Shown one piece after another: positions 52,985 through 61,418 of a DNA stretch of 64,000 bases; position 1 is the stretch's first letter; every line of letters begins with the position of its first letter. The notes below the pieces were generated by a model. It was not told the origin of the DNA and made no database searches. It worked only from the letters and a program-made list of their open reading frames with translations. The position numbers and the translations under genes are program-made. The stretch is taken from positions 62,001 through 126,000 of the forward strand of contig NZ_CANSMR010000020.1 of the NCBI RefSeq assembly GCF_947648125.1, read 5' to 3'. This DNA comes from an uncultured Bradyrhizobium sp. (lineage in GTDB: Bacteria; Pseudomonadota; Alphaproteobacteria; Rhizobiales; Xanthobacteraceae).

Positions 52985-53905
52985 ATGCAGCGCCGCTATA
53001 TCACCGTCGACGTTTTCACCGACCGCGCCTTCGGCGGCAACCCGCTGGCCGTGGTGCTCGACGCCGAAGGGCTGTCGACGGCGCAGATGCAGGCGATCGC
53101 GACCGAGTTCAACTATTCCGAGACGACCTTCGTGCTGCCGCCGCAGGACAAGGCCAACGACGCCCAGGTTCGCATCTTTACCGTGCGCTCGGAAATTCCG
53201 TTCGCCGGCCATCCCAATGTCGGCACCGCCTTCGTGCTGGCGAGCCGGGCAGCGAAGACGCCGGAGCTGCTGAGGTTCGAGGAGAAGGCGGGCCTCGTGC
53301 CGGTCAAGGTCCTGATCGACGGCGGCAGGGTGATCGGTGCCGAGTTGACGGCGCCGCAAGCCTTGCAGCGCACGAACGAGGTGAGCGCGGCCGATGCCGC
53401 GGCTTGTCTCTCGCTGTCGGCGGCCGACGTGAAGACTGATCGGCATGTGCCGCAGGTCGCCTCGGTCGGCCTACCGTTCCTGGTGGTGGAGATCGCCTCG
53501 CGCGAGGCGCTGAAGCGGGCGCGGCCCGATGCTGCGGCGTTCGCCAGGGCGCTGGCGCAGATCGGCCGCGACGTCGTCTATTTCTACACCCGCGACGTGC
53601 CGGCGGGCGAGCAGCCGCTCGACTTGCAGGCGCGCATGTTCCATCCGGGCGCGAGCGGCCTGTCGGAAGATCCCGCAACCGGCAGTGCGACTGCGGCCTG
53701 CGCGGCGCTGCTCGCCGATATCGATCCCGCGCGCGATGGCGAATTGCGGCTGCGGATCGGGCAGGGCGTCGACATGGGCCGGCCGAGCTTGTTGCTGACG
53801 CGGGTCCGCAAGCAGGGCGGCGCGATCACATCGGTGCATGTCGGCGGCGGCTGCGTGAAGATGATGGAGGGGACGATCAGCGTGCCGGGGCAGGTCCGAG
53901 GCTAG
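52985..53905 (+). CDS. PhzF family isomerase-like protein
   Basis: 306 residues of the diaminopimelate-epimerase-like PhzF family: VDVFTDRAFGGNPLAVVLDA, EFNYSETTFVLPP (catalytic Glu after Ser), RIFTVRSEIPFAGHPNVGTA, and SEDPATGSATAACAALL. PhzF acts in phenazine synthesis, but most members have other, unknown isomerase roles; no phenazine gene is present. ATG 52985. Its TAG stop overlaps the TAG of the convergent gene within one CTAG. Confidence 0.92.
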   Translation: MQRRYITVDVFTDRAFGGNPLAVVLDAEGLSTAQMQAIATEFNYSETTFVLPPQDKANDAQVRIFTVRSEIPFAGHPNVGTAFVLASRAAKTPELLRFEEKAGLVPVKVLIDGGRVIGAELTAPQALQRTNEVSAADAAACLSLSAADVKTDRHVPQVASVGLPFLVVEIASREALKRARPDAAAFARALAQIGRDVVYFYTRDVPAGEQPLDLQARMFHPGASGLSEDPATGSATAACAALLADIDPARDGELRLRIGQGVDMGRPSLLLTRVRKQGGAITSVHVGGGCVKMMEGTISVPGQVRG

Positions 53906-54363
53906 ACCTGCGGCGCGGCCAGGTTCTCGATCTTGACGCCGTCGCGCTCCTCGATGATCTCGGCGATCCAGCGGCGGTGACAGTGTTCGTGGTCGCGCTC
54001 GTAGCAGAGGATGCAGACCGGACCGGACTTCTTCACCAGCGCCGACAGCTCGTCGAGCTCCTCCTTGGCCTGCACCGTCTTCAGGTGCGCCGAATAGATC
54101 TTGTGCAGCAGCGCATATTGTCCGCTGCGCGCCGCCTCCCGTCCGCTCTTCGGCGTGCCGAGGCCGCGGAGATGGACGTAGCCGATGCCGCGCTCGTCGA
54201 GACCTGCGGCGAGCTGGGTCTTGGAGAAACCGGGGCGGCGCGAGGAAGCCACCGCGCGGACGTCGACGAGGAGCTTGACGCCGGCGTGCTGGAGCTCGTC
54301 GAGCACGGCCTTCGACGGCGTCTGCTCGTAGCCGATGGTGAACAGCCTGGATGCCTTCGCCAT
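53902..54363 (-). CDS. DUF488 family protein
   Basis: 153 residues: LFTIGYEQTPSKAVLDEL, LLVDVRAVASSRRPGFSKTQ, then GLGTPKSGREAA and the C-terminal CILCYERDHEHCHRRWIAEI with Cys and His. This is a DUF488 core; the paired Cys/His could bind metal. It lies 10 bases after the DUF72 gene on the same strand, a pairing that recurs in bacteria. Roles in DNA repair have been suggested for the neighbourhood but not proved. Confidence 0.9.
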   Translation of the reverse strand: MAKASRLFTIGYEQTPSKAVLDELQHAGVKLLVDVRAVASSRRPGFSKTQLAAGLDERGIGYVHLRGLGTPKSGREAARSGQYALLHKIYSAHLKTVQAKEELDELSALVKKSGPVCILCYERDHEHCHRRWIAEIIEERDGVKIENLAAPQV

Positions 54364-54373
54364 CGGCTCTCCC

Positions 54374-55213
54374 TCACTTCACCCGTTCGATCAATTCCAT
54401 CGCGCCCGCGGGTGCGCGTATCTTGCCCTCGTGGATCACGTAGGCGAACACGTCGCGCGGCGCCTTCTTCGGCGCTGATTTGTCGACCTTCGGCAGATCG
54501 TCCGGCTCGCTGCCGCCGGCCCAGTCCTGAAACCGCTTCGCCCAGGCGTCGAGCTGCTTCGGCGGATAGCAGGTCTTCAATTCGTCATTGCCCTTCTGCA
54601 GCCGGGCATAGACGAAGTCGCTCGCGACGTCGGCAATCGCCGGATATTTGCCGTGCTCGGCGAACACCACCGGCACCTCGTGCTCGCGAATGAGGGCGAT
54701 GAACTCGGGCACGCAGAAGCTGTCGTGCCGCACTTCGACGACATGGCGCAGCGCGCGGCCGTCGAGCTTGCGCGGCAAGAGCTCGAGGAACTTGCCGAAA
54801 TCGGCGCTGTCGAATTTCTTGGTCGGCGCAAATTGCCAGAGCACCGGCCCGAGCCGGTCCCTCAGCTCCAACACGCCCGAGTCATAGAACCGCTTCACCG
54901 AATCGCCGGCCTCGGCGAGCACGCGGCGGTTGGTGGCGAAGCGCGGCCCCTTCAGCGAGAAGATGAAGCCGTCGGGCACCTCGCTCGCCCATTTGCGAAA
55001 GCTCTCCGGCTTCTGCGAGCCGTAGTAGGTGCCGTTGATCTCGATCGAGGTCAGCTTGGAGGCGGCGTAGGACAACTCCTTCGCCTGCGTGAGCTTCTCG
55101 GGATAGAACACCCCGCGCCACGGCTCGAACGTCCAGCCGCCGATGCCGATATAGATGTTGCCTGCGTCTGTCTTGGTCGCCTTGGTGGGAGCTTTGGCCA
55201 CGACTGCACTCAT
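54374..55213 (-). CDS. DUF72 family protein (YecE-like)
   Basis: 279 residues with a TIM-barrel-like fold: IYIGIGGWTFEPWRGVFYPE, LSYAASKLTSIEINGTYYGS, FSLKGPRFATNRRVL, PVLWQFAPTKKFD, LRHVVEVRHDSFCVPEF and ASDFVYARLQ. The conserved residues of DUF72 are all there. Function is unknown. First gene of a two-gene operon with DUF488. Confidence 0.92.
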   Translation of the reverse strand: MSAVVAKAPTKATKTDAGNIYIGIGGWTFEPWRGVFYPEKLTQAKELSYAASKLTSIEINGTYYGSQKPESFRKWASEVPDGFIFSLKGPRFATNRRVLAEAGDSVKRFYDSGVLELRDRLGPVLWQFAPTKKFDSADFGKFLELLPRKLDGRALRHVVEVRHDSFCVPEFIALIREHEVPVVFAEHGKYPAIADVASDFVYARLQKGNDELKTCYPPKQLDAWAKRFQDWAGGSEPDDLPKVDKSAPKKAPRDVFAYVIHEGKIRAPAGAMELIERVK

Positions 55214-55342
55214 CGCGAGGAGGGGGGACAGGGATCGAGAGTAGTCAAAATAATCGTGATTGGCCAGTTTGCCAGATTGGCGCAGGGGTGCTTATCGTCG
55301 TTGTCGCTCTTCGCTACGATGCGCCAAAATGGAGAACAACAC

Positions 55343-55729
55343 ATGCGCATGCTGGTTGCGGCCGCCCTCCTGATCACGTCCTCCGCTGCCATATCGTCCG
55401 CTACCATATCGTCTGCTGCAATGGCCGACGAGGTCGACGATGCGCACAAGCTCGCCATCACCGGCCGCGACGCCTACTGGAATTGCCTCGCCCGCGAATA
55501 TCCCCGCGACAGCAACAAGACGATGTCCGACCAGGAGTTCAGCTCGCTGATCGCCAATGTCTGTCCCTCGGAGCGGCAGAATTTCCGGGTGTCGCTGATC
55601 GACTTCCTGTCGCTGCAGTTTCCCAAGCAGGATGCCGATGCGAATCTGACGACGGCCAACCGCGCGATCGAGCTGGCGCAGAAGGACATCGTGACCGCCT
55701 TCACCCGCCGCAGGGCCGCGGCGAAATAG
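55343..55729 (+). CDS. Small exported protein, function unknown
   Basis: 128 residues: signal peptide (MRMLVAAALLITSSAAISSA, cleavage near AAMADE), then a helical domain with ITGRDAYWNCLAREYPRD and SLIANVCPSERQNFRVSLID, and two Cys likely to form a disulfide. I do not recognise the family. GGAG lies eight bases before the ATG at 55343; longer readings from 54653 pass through the opposite-strand gene. Confidence 0.8.
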   Translation: MRMLVAAALLITSSAAISSATISSAAMADEVDDAHKLAITGRDAYWNCLAREYPRDSNKTMSDQEFSSLIANVCPSERQNFRVSLIDFLSLQFPKQDADANLTTANRAIELAQKDIVTAFTRRRAAAK

Positions 55730-55796
55730 GTTCCCGAATCCTGTTGCGGCCGGCCGATTTTTGATATCAATCCGCGCAGGCGAGGGGATGATCGGC

Positions 55797-56006
55797 ATGA
55801 GCTCACAATCGACGGCAGGCTTCCTGGGCGCAGTGGTCGCAGCCGTAGCGCTCGCGGCCGCGTTCATTTACGGGCCGTCGCCGAGCCAGCTCCGTAACCC
55901 GACCCAGCCCGCAGCAGCGCAGCCGCAGGCGGCTCCCGCCGCCGAGGCCGCGCCGGCGGCCCCGGCACCACGCGGCCCGGTGATCCGGGAAGTCCCGAAC
56001 AACTAG
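55797..56006 (+). CDS. Small Ala/Pro-rich membrane-anchored protein
   Basis: 69 residues: one N-terminal helix (TAGFLGAVVAAVALAAAFIY) and a periplasmic Ala/Pro/Gln-rich tail ending RGPVIREVPNN. The ATG at 55797 has AGGGG nine bases upstream; ATG 55788 is an alternative. I do not recognise it. Low-complexity anchored tails of this type may be cell-wall spacers. Confidence 0.62.
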   Translation: MSSQSTAGFLGAVVAAVALAAAFIYGPSPSQLRNPTQPAAAQPQAAPAAEAAPAAPAPRGPVIREVPNN

Positions 56007-56254
56007 CGCCATCTGCCCCTTGCGGACCGCATGGGGGCTACTTATCTGGCTCATAACGGCGACGTTGCAGCTTAAGGGCTCCGGCGCCGGGACGACCACG
56101 ACATTGTTTGGCTGCGCCGGATGTACGCGCGCCCCTTGTTCGTGGTCGTTGGCATTTTTCAGGGGTATTTTGCCCCGTTTTCCCGCTTCCCGAGACCGCG
56201 TTTGGGCCGGCCCGCCTTGGCAGCGGGGGAGGCTGCGGCTATACGCTGGCGCTC

Positions 56255-57388
56255 ATGAATGACGCCATCAAGCTAGCCCCCGAAACCGCCTCGCAGGCAG
56301 CAAGTTTGCCGCAGCTTTCGGTGGTCGTCCCGACCTTCAATGAGCGCGACAATGTCACGGTGCTTTACCGTCGGCTCGACGCGACCCTGAAGGACGTGTC
56401 CTGGGAAGTCATCTTCGTCGATGACAACTCGCCCGACGGTACCTGGGACGTGGTACGCGCCTTGGCGCGAAAGGATTCCCGCGTGCGCTGCATCCGCCGA
56501 ATCGGCCGGCGCGGCCTGTCCGGCGCCTGCATCGAGGGCATCCTGGCGTCGAGCGCGCCGTATGCCGCTGTCATGGACGCCGACCTCCAGCATGACGAGA
56601 CCCAGCTCCCGAAGATGGTCGCGCTGCTGCAGAGCGGCGAGGCCGAGCTCGTGGTCGGCAGCCGCTATATCGAGGGCTACAAGTCCGAAGGCTTCAACAA
56701 GCAGCGCGCCGGCGCCAGCGCCTTTGCCACCGAGATCGCGCGCCGCTCGCTGAAGGTCGAGATCGCCGATCCCATGAGCGGCTTCTTCATGATCCGCCGC
56801 GACCGCTTCGAGCAGCTCGCGCCGCAGCTCTCGACCCAGGGCTTCAAGATCCTGCTCGACGTCGTGGCGACGGCGGAGGGCAAGCTGCGCGCGGTCGAAA
56901 TTCCTTACACGTTCGGTGCCCGCCAGCATGGCGAGAGCAAGCTTGACTCGATGGTCGCGCTCGACTTCCTTGGCCTGGTGCTGGCGAAGCTGACCAACGA
57001 TCTGATCTCGCTGCGCTTCATTCTGTTCGCAGCGGTCGGTGGGCTCGGCCTGCTGGTGCATCTCAGCGTGCTGTTCATCGCGCTGGAACTGTTCAAGGCG
57101 CCGTTCCCGGAGGCCCAGGCCACCGGCGCGATCGTCGCCATGACCAGCAACTTCATCCTCAACAATTTCCTGACCTATCGCGACCAGCGGCTGAAGGGCT
57201 TTGGCATCCTGCGCGGCCTGCTGCTGTTCTATCTGGTCTGCAGCGTCGGCCTGCTTGCCAATGTCGGCGTCGCGTTCTCGGTCTACGACCAGGAGCCGAT
57301 CTGGTGGCTTGCGGGCGCGGCCGGCGCGCTGATGGGCGTGGTCTGGAACTACGCGATGTCCGGGCTGTTCGTCTGGCGCAAGCGATGA
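56255..57388 (+). CDS. GT2 polyprenyl-phosphate sugar transferase fused to GtrA domain
   Basis: 377 residues. The GT2 part (20-250) is DPM1-like: LSVVVPTFNERDNVTVLYRR, IFVDDNSPDGTWDVVRAL, AVMDADLQHDETQLPKMV (D-A-D), VVGSRYIEGY, DPMSGFFMIRRDRFE, and FGARQHGESKLD. It is followed by a GtrA-type domain with four helices (FILFAAVGGLGLLVHLSVLF). Such enzymes load sugar onto polyprenyl phosphate and may flip it. The GT39 gene eight bases downstream would use the product, so together they probably decorate lipid A, hopanoid or another envelope glycan. Confidence 0.93.
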   Translation: MNDAIKLAPETASQAASLPQLSVVVPTFNERDNVTVLYRRLDATLKDVSWEVIFVDDNSPDGTWDVVRALARKDSRVRCIRRIGRRGLSGACIEGILASSAPYAAVMDADLQHDETQLPKMVALLQSGEAELVVGSRYIEGYKSEGFNKQRAGASAFATEIARRSLKVEIADPMSGFFMIRRDRFEQLAPQLSTQGFKILLDVVATAEGKLRAVEIPYTFGARQHGESKLDSMVALDFLGLVLAKLTNDLISLRFILFAAVGGLGLLVHLSVLFIALELFKAPFPEAQATGAIVAMTSNFILNNFLTYRDQRLKGFGILRGLLLFYLVCSVGLLANVGVAFSVYDQEPIWWLAGAAGALMGVVWNYAMSGLFVWRKR

Positions 57389-57395
57389 CGGTGGC

Positions 57396-58898
57396 ATGAA
57401 CGCGAACGAGGCGCGGCTGGCCCGGAACACCGCTCTTGCGGTGTGCGCGCTGGTCGTGTTGCGGCTGGCCGCCGCCGCATGGACGCCGCTGACCTTCGAC
57501 GAAGCCTATTACTGGATGTGGTCGAAGGCGCTCGCCGGCGGCTACTACGACCATCCGCCGATGGTGGCGGTCGTGATCCGGCTCGGCACCATGATCGCGG
57601 GTGACACGCCGTTCGGCGTGCGGCTGGCGTCGATCCTGCTCGCGCTGCCGATGAGCTGGGCGATCTACCGGGCCGCCGAGATCCTGTTCGGTGGCCAGCG
57701 TATCGCCGCGAGCGCAACGATCCTGCTCAATGTCACGCTGATGGCCGCCGTCGGCACGCTGATCGTGACGCCGGATGCGCCGCTGCTGGTTGCCGCGAGC
57801 TTCCTGCTGTATTCGCTGGCAAAGGTGCTGGAGAGCGGCCGCGGCGCCTGGTGGCTTGCGGTCGGCGTCAGCGCCGGCCTGGCGTTGCTGTCGAAATACA
57901 CGGCGCTGTTCTTCGGACCCGCGATCCTGATCTGGCTTGCTGTCGTGCCGAAGCTGCGGCGCTGGTATCTCTCGCCATGGCTCTATCTCGGCGGTCTGGT
58001 TGCAGCCGGCCTGTTCGCGCCGGTCATCCTCTGGAATGCCGATCACCACTGGGTGTCGTTCATCAAGCAGATGGGCCGCGCCCGGATCGAAGACTTTCGG
58101 CCGAACTACATCGCCGAGCTGATCCCGACGCAGTTTGCGTTCGCGACGCCATTGGTCTTCATCCTCGGTGTGATGGGCCTCTACGCGCTCTACCGGCGCC
58201 GCGCCGGCGCGATGCCCGCACGCGTGCTGGTCAACACGATGTTCTGGACCATCGTGGTCTACTTCACCTGGCACGCGCTGCATGCGCGGGTCGAGGCCAA
58301 CTGGTTCGCGCCGGTCTATCCGGCTTTTGCGGTGGCGGCCGCGGTCGCGGCGATCCAGGTGCAGTGGGCGCCGCGCGAGCAGCGCACGATCGATTTCTGC
58401 CGCCGCTGGGCCGCGCCCACAGGCGTCGTGCTGTTCGCGCTGCTGATCGTGCAGGCCAACACTGGCATCCTCTCGGGTTACCGCCGCGACGCCACCGTGC
58501 GCAGCGTCGGTGTCGGCTGGCAGGAGCTCGCCAGCGAGATCGAGGCGGTGCGCGCGCGGTCCGGCGCGAGCTGCGTGCTGTCGCCGGACTACGGCACCAC
58601 CGGCTGGCTGGCCTTCTACCTCCCCAAGGGCACCTGCGTCGCCCAGCAGGGCCAGCGCATTCGCTGGGTCAACATGCCCGAGCCGAGCCCGGCGCAGCTG
58701 GCCGGCAAGCTGCTGTACGTGCATGAGGTCGAGCAGGCGATGCCGGCCTCGATGCGCGACAATTTCGCCCATGTCGAAACGGTGGCCGAGGCCAAACGCA
58801 TGCGCGGGCCGCTGGTGATCGAGACCTACGCGCTCGATCTGCTTGATGGCGCAAAGGGCGACGTCTTTGATCGTTCACCGCCGCCGGAACTGCAGTAA
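57396..58898 (+). CDS. GT39/ArnT-like glycosyltransferase
   Basis: 500 residues with about 11 helices. The PMT/ArnT first-loop acid motif is present: PLTFDEAYYWMWSKALAGGY with D-E, followed by DHPPMVAVVIRLG. VTPDAPLLVAASFLLYSLAK and LLSKYTALFFGPAILIWLAV fit the family; the last 120 residues are a soluble periplasmic domain. It transfers a sugar from a polyprenyl-phosphate donor to an envelope acceptor on the periplasmic side. Rhizobial galacturonic acid transferases RgtA-D and lipid A mannosyltransferases are of this type; which sugar is unknown. Confidence 0.92.
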   Translation: MNANEARLARNTALAVCALVVLRLAAAAWTPLTFDEAYYWMWSKALAGGYYDHPPMVAVVIRLGTMIAGDTPFGVRLASILLALPMSWAIYRAAEILFGGQRIAASATILLNVTLMAAVGTLIVTPDAPLLVAASFLLYSLAKVLESGRGAWWLAVGVSAGLALLSKYTALFFGPAILIWLAVVPKLRRWYLSPWLYLGGLVAAGLFAPVILWNADHHWVSFIKQMGRARIEDFRPNYIAELIPTQFAFATPLVFILGVMGLYALYRRRAGAMPARVLVNTMFWTIVVYFTWHALHARVEANWFAPVYPAFAVAAAVAAIQVQWAPREQRTIDFCRRWAAPTGVVLFALLIVQANTGILSGYRRDATVRSVGVGWQELASEIEAVRARSGASCVLSPDYGTTGWLAFYLPKGTCVAQQGQRIRWVNMPEPSPAQLAGKLLYVHEVEQAMPASMRDNFAHVETVAEAKRMRGPLVIETYALDLLDGAKGDVFDRSPPPELQ

Positions 58899-58977
58899 AA
58901 CCATCACTGGCGCATGTCGGATCGTCCGGTTCCGGCTCGTCTTCCAGGGAGCCCGTCAACCCCGCGAGGTTCCAACC

Positions 58978-59673
58978 ATGACCAGTCCCATCCTCAAGCC
59001 GGCCGCCGAACTCGCCAGCAGCAATGCTAGGCGCTTTCCCAATGAGAGCGCCGAGTATCGCCGGGCGCGCCAGGCGCTGCTCGTCGAGGAGATCGAGCTG
59101 CGCCGGCACATCGCGCGCGTCGCCGAGTTGCGCCGCGCCTTGCCGCCGGGCGGCGAGGTGACAAGGGCCTATGAGTTCACGGGCGAGTCCGGCGCGGCCT
59201 CGCTCGCCGATCTCTTCGGCAACAAGCAGACGCTCATCATCCACAGCTACATGTTCGGTCCGCAGCGCGAGAAGCCGTGTCCGATGTGCACATCATTCAT
59301 GGGCACATGGGAGGAGAAGCTGCCCGATATCGAGCAGCGCGTGTCGTTCGTGTTCGTGGCGCGCTCGCCGATCGCGCGGCTGGTCGAGGCGAAGAAGGCG
59401 CGAGGCTGGACGCGTCACAGGGTCTATTCGGATGCGTCGGGCGATTACACGCGCGACTATGTCAGCAAGGATGACAGCGACGTGCCCGGCTACAATGTCT
59501 TCACGCGCCAGAGCGGCGTGATCCGGCATTTCTGGGCAGGCGAAATGGGAGCCGGCACGGTCGACCCCGGCCAGGACCCGCGCGGTGCGCCGGACATGGA
59601 TCCGCTCTGGACCCTGCTCGACACCACGCCCGAGGGGCGCGGCGCGGACTGGTATCCGAAGCTCAGCTATTGA
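58978..59673 (+). CDS. DUF899 family thioredoxin-like protein
   Basis: 231 residues of the DUF899 group. Family marks: the helical start EYRRARQALLVEEIELRRHI, PPGGEVTRAYEF, SLADLFGNKQTLIIHSYMFG, then EKPCPMCTSFMGTWEEKL with a C-x-x-C motif, and GYNVFTRQSGVIRHFWAGEM and PLWTLLDTTPEGRG. The C-P-M-C pair sits where thioredoxin has its redox pair. Role unknown. ATG 58978. Confidence 0.9.
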   Translation: MTSPILKPAAELASSNARRFPNESAEYRRARQALLVEEIELRRHIARVAELRRALPPGGEVTRAYEFTGESGAASLADLFGNKQTLIIHSYMFGPQREKPCPMCTSFMGTWEEKLPDIEQRVSFVFVARSPIARLVEAKKARGWTRHRVYSDASGDYTRDYVSKDDSDVPGYNVFTRQSGVIRHFWAGEMGAGTVDPGQDPRGAPDMDPLWTLLDTTPEGRGADWYPKLSY

Positions 59674-59987
59674 GAGATGGATTTTGCTCGATCCCCGCGC
59701 GATTACGGGGCCATCGGCAAGGAAATTCTCCCTAGGATTTATCTCGGCATGCGGCGGCGGAGCCGCGTGCCGGAATGTCTCATCATGGGACAAAAAAGCC
59801 GCTTTCGCGGTCCAATGCGATCTTAAAAAAGCCCTACGCCACAGGCACTTCCCGCGTTGCAGGGGATCGCATCCGGTTAAGTCGCATTTAACTAAAAGTC
59901 GCCTTAATGGCCGTCTGTGCCCCCGCGCGACGTTGAGCCGAACATCGTTCGACGATGCGTCGAGTGAGGGACAAAGGTGGACCTGTT
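59674..59987. other. Intergenic region with a hairpin and AT-rich stretch
   Basis: About 314 bases without a gene. GGCATGCGGC and GCCGCGTGCC (about 59747-59772) form a hairpin with one G-T pair and look like a REP-like remnant. An A/T-rich stretch with TTAAGTCGCATTTAAC and AAAGTCGCCTTAA (about 59877-59909) may hold the promoter of the next gene. Confidence 0.5.
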
Positions 59988-61226
59988 TTGAGCGCCGGGC
60001 GTATGGGTACGAGTGCGAGTGCGTATGTTCTTGGGGCGCCAAGCCGCAAGAAAACCTCCCGAAAAATCCTCCCACAGCATTTCCTCGGCAGCGCCGCGGT
60101 GGCGGGGCTGGTGCTTGGCTGCGCCTGGACCGTCTATGCCAACATTTTTGCCGCGAGCGTCTATCCGTCGGTAGGCAATGCGTCGTTTGAAGCGCCGGCG
60201 GTGAAGCGTCCGGTCGCCGTTGCCGCGCGACCCGCACCCGCGTTCAACGAGGTGTTCGCGTCCCTGACGCCCGCGCCGGCGGCGCCCGCCAAGACCGAGG
60301 TCGCGAAGTCGGAAGCCTCGGCACCGTCACTTATGTTTAACGATCGGTTTGCGGCCGCCTCGCCCGAGGGCATCGCGTCCAGCGTCGTGGCCGACGCCGC
60401 ACCGCAGATCGACCCGATCAAGCAGGCCGCTGAACCCAAGGTCGCCGTAGCGGCGAGGGCGGTGGCGACGGCAGAGCTCGCCGAGACATCGAAGCCGTTG
60501 CCGGCGCCGAAGTCGGTCGAGACCGCCAAGAAGCAAGCCGCCGCCAATCTGAAGGTGGCGCTCAACGATCCCTCCGCGACGGTTGAGCCCAAAGCGGCCG
60601 AGAAGGCGCCCGAGGCCAAGCAGGCGACCAAATCCAGTGGTGTCCGTGACATGGCCGCGCGCGCCAAGGCCGCGGTGCTGTCGATCGCATCGAGCGAGCG
60701 GCAGACCATGGTCGAGAAGCTGTGGGGCAAGCGCGAGTCGAGCGGCGGGCTGCTCTCCTTCGCTTCCGCCGATGCCAATGTCACCGGCAGCATCCCCTCG
60801 ACGCTGGACCAGAACCCGATGCTCGGCGGCTCGCCGCCCTATGACCGCCAGACCGCGGTCTACGACATCTCGGCCAAGACCGTGTACCTGCCGGACGGCA
60901 CGCGGCTCGAGGCGCATTCCGGCCTCGGCTCCCGGCTCGACGATCCGAGGTCTTCGCACATGAAGATGGTCGGCGTGACGCCGCCGCACATCTACGAACT
61001 CAAGCCGCGCGAGGCACTGTTCCACGGCGTGCCGGCGCTGCGGCTCAATCCGATCGGCGGCGAGGGCAAGATCTTCAACCGCGACGGCCTGCTCGCGCAC
61101 ACCTTCATGCTCGGCCCGAACGGCGACTCCAACGGTTGCGTCTCGTTCAAGGACTATTACGCGTTCCTCGATGCCTATCGTAACAAGGGCATCCGCCGCC
61201 TCGCAGTGCTCGCGAGGATTCAGTAA
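59988..61226 (+). CDS. Membrane-anchored DUF2778 (L,D-transpeptidase-like) protein
   Basis: 412 residues. A basic N-terminus (SRKKTSRKILPQHF) and one helix (GSAAVAGLVLGCAWTVYANI) are followed by 220 residues of Ala/Pro/Lys/Glu-rich linker and a C-terminal DUF2778 domain: QTAVYDISAKTVYLPDGTRL, EAHSGLGSRLDDP, HGVPALRLNPIGGEGKIFNR, HTFMLGPNGDSNGCVSFKDY. The G-C-V-S with a preceding His resembles the L,D-transpeptidase/Tlde1 active site, acting on peptidoglycan in the periplasm. A TTG at 59988 has AGGTGG seven bases upstream; ATG 60003 is the other choice. Confidence 0.85.
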   Translation: MSAGRMGTSASAYVLGAPSRKKTSRKILPQHFLGSAAVAGLVLGCAWTVYANIFAASVYPSVGNASFEAPAVKRPVAVAARPAPAFNEVFASLTPAPAAPAKTEVAKSEASAPSLMFNDRFAAASPEGIASSVVADAAPQIDPIKQAAEPKVAVAARAVATAELAETSKPLPAPKSVETAKKQAAANLKVALNDPSATVEPKAAEKAPEAKQATKSSGVRDMAARAKAAVLSIASSERQTMVEKLWGKRESSGGLLSFASADANVTGSIPSTLDQNPMLGGSPPYDRQTAVYDISAKTVYLPDGTRLEAHSGLGSRLDDPRSSHMKMVGVTPPHIYELKPREALFHGVPALRLNPIGGEGKIFNRDGLLAHTFMLGPNGDSNGCVSFKDYYAFLDAYRNKGIRRLAVLARIQ

Positions 61227-61418
61227 GCGCCGTCCTCCTGGGGGCGCCGCCCCCACGGCGTGAGCTACGCGACCAGCCCCCGTACCTGTCCGAACGTCGC
61301 AATGGCCATCCCTTGAAAGGCCGTTGGGGGCGCTATATCCTGCAAAATACAAGGGTGCCAGGGCTGGCAGCGCCGCGCTCCCGAGGGGCAGAGAACCCGG
61401 GGAGCAGGGGAGGGAAGC

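Noticed and set aside
57159-58772. 537-codon open frame on the minus strand
   Set aside because: Antisense of the GT39 gene, His/Arg/Gln-rich and without recognisable motifs.
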